From contig JAOUFA010000284.1 in the NCBI GenBank assembly GCA_029858545.1, forward strand, positions 1-5,128: 5,128 nucleotides of DNA, read 5' to 3'. The notes beneath the pieces were generated by a model, which had not been told where the DNA came from, made no database searches, and was given only the letters and a program-made list of their open reading frames with translations. Both the position numbers and the translations under genes were made by a program. Of the stretch, positions 4,750-5,128 are shown piece after piece. Source of the stretch: Betaproteobacteria bacterium (lineage in GTDB: Bacteria > Pseudomonadota > Gammaproteobacteria > Burkholderiales > SG8-39). Position 1 is the first letter of the stretch; the number at the start of each line of letters is the position of its first letter.

Positions 4750-5128
4750 ATGCTTCAGCCAGCACGCACCAAGTTTCGCAAGCAGCAGAAGGGCCGCAAT
4801 ACCGGCGTCGCGACGCGCGGCAATCGTGTTTCCTTCGGCGAGTTCGGCCTGAAGGCGGTCGGCCGTGGCCGCCTCACCGCGCGCCAGATCGAGGCGGCGC
4901 GGCGTGCCTTGTCGCGCCATATCAAGCGCGGTGGCCGGGTATGGATCCGCATTTTTCCGGACAAACCCATATCGCAGAAGCCGGCCGAAGTCCGCATGGG
5001 CAACGGCAAGGGCAATCCGGAATACTTCGTCGCGGAGATTCAGCCCGGTAAGGTTCTCTACGAGATGGACGGGGTCGAGGAAAAGCTGGCGCGACAGGCA
5101 TTTGCCCTCGCCGCGGCCAAGCTTCCGA
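4750..5128 (+). CDS. rplP: 50S ribosomal protein L16 (partial, 3' end outside window)
   Basis: The first 126 codons of L16 (about 137 usual), still open at the window edge, so roughly the last dozen residues are missing. L16 is a late-assembling 50S protein near the A-site tRNA and the peptidyl-transferase centre, needed for tRNA accommodation. MLQPARTKFRKQQKGRNTGV opens it. SFGEFGLKAVGRGRLTARQI (28-47) and RGGRVWIRIFPDKPISQKPA (60-79) are the conserved core. GVEEKLARQAFALAAAKLP is the C-terminal helix. Arg82 in AEVRMGNGKGN corresponds to E. coli Arg81, which is hydroxylated by the oxygenase YcfD (RoxA); modification here is unknown. The ATG follows the rpsC stop by 6 bases, with AAGGAG at 4735-4740 inside rpsC, 9 bases upstream. 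rpmC and rpsQ are expected downstream. Confidence 0.98.
   Translation, partial: MLQPARTKFRKQQKGRNTGVATRGNRVSFGEFGLKAVGRGRLTARQIEAARRALSRHIKRGGRVWIRIFPDKPISQKPAEVRMGNGKGNPEYFVAEIQPGKVLYEMDGVEEKLARQAFALAAAKLP

Noticed and set aside
4141..4920. 259-residue open frame on the - strand across rpsC and rplP
   Set aside because: Antisense shadow of rpsC and its Pro/Ala tail; no ribosome binding site or recognisable domain.
1..5128. Mobile element, CRISPR array, tRNA/rRNA gene, or horizontally acquired insertion
   Set aside because: The gene order is the unbroken str-S10 order, gaps are at most 151 bases, and I saw no terminal repeats, spaced direct repeats, cloverleaf or composition shift.

Overview
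This window is a stretch of the conserved str/S10 ribosomal-protein gene cluster, all on the + strand: the 3' end of tuf, then rpsJ, rplC, rplD, rplW, rplB, rpsS, rplV, rpsC and the first 126 codons of rplP. Every gene was identified from its translated protein. The order is the standard bacterial one, with nothing inserted, inverted or broken. The proteins look betaproteobacterial: EF-Tu ends in LIAPIAMEQG...KVVE, S10 carries LKAFDYRLIDQSA and KLDLPAGVDVEIK, L4 carries PLWRGGGKIF, and L3 has QDPGRVFPGKRM. The DNA is GC-rich with strongly GC-biased third positions. I cannot assign an order or genus.

Layout: tuf ends at 127 and rpsJ begins 3 bases later, so there is no room for an E. coli-style S10 leader upstream of rpsJ. 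The longest untranslated stretch, 151 bases (443-593), lies instead between rpsJ and rplC. It holds three potential hairpins, the last followed by a short T run like an attenuator, and a 12-codon ORF ending Pro-Pro-Gly-stop. From rplC to rplP the genes are packed tightly (9-base gap, 4-base overlap, 16-, 11- and 6-base gaps) apart from a 72-base gap before rplB and a 41-base gap before rpsC. Both of those gaps contain a hairpin and a nearly identical 15-base element (13/15) shortly before the start codon.

Together the genes make the C-terminus of EF-Tu, small-subunit proteins S10, S19 and S3, and large-subunit proteins L3, L4, L23, L2, L22 and L16, presumably from one polycistronic mRNA. The main departures from the usual picture are an S3 with a long Ala/Lys/Pro-rich C-terminal tail (315 residues against 233 in E. 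coli), a smaller tail on S19, and the structured gaps. I see no mobile element, CRISPR array, tRNA, rRNA or new gene system. The interesting material here is regulatory and structural, and it is inferred by eye.
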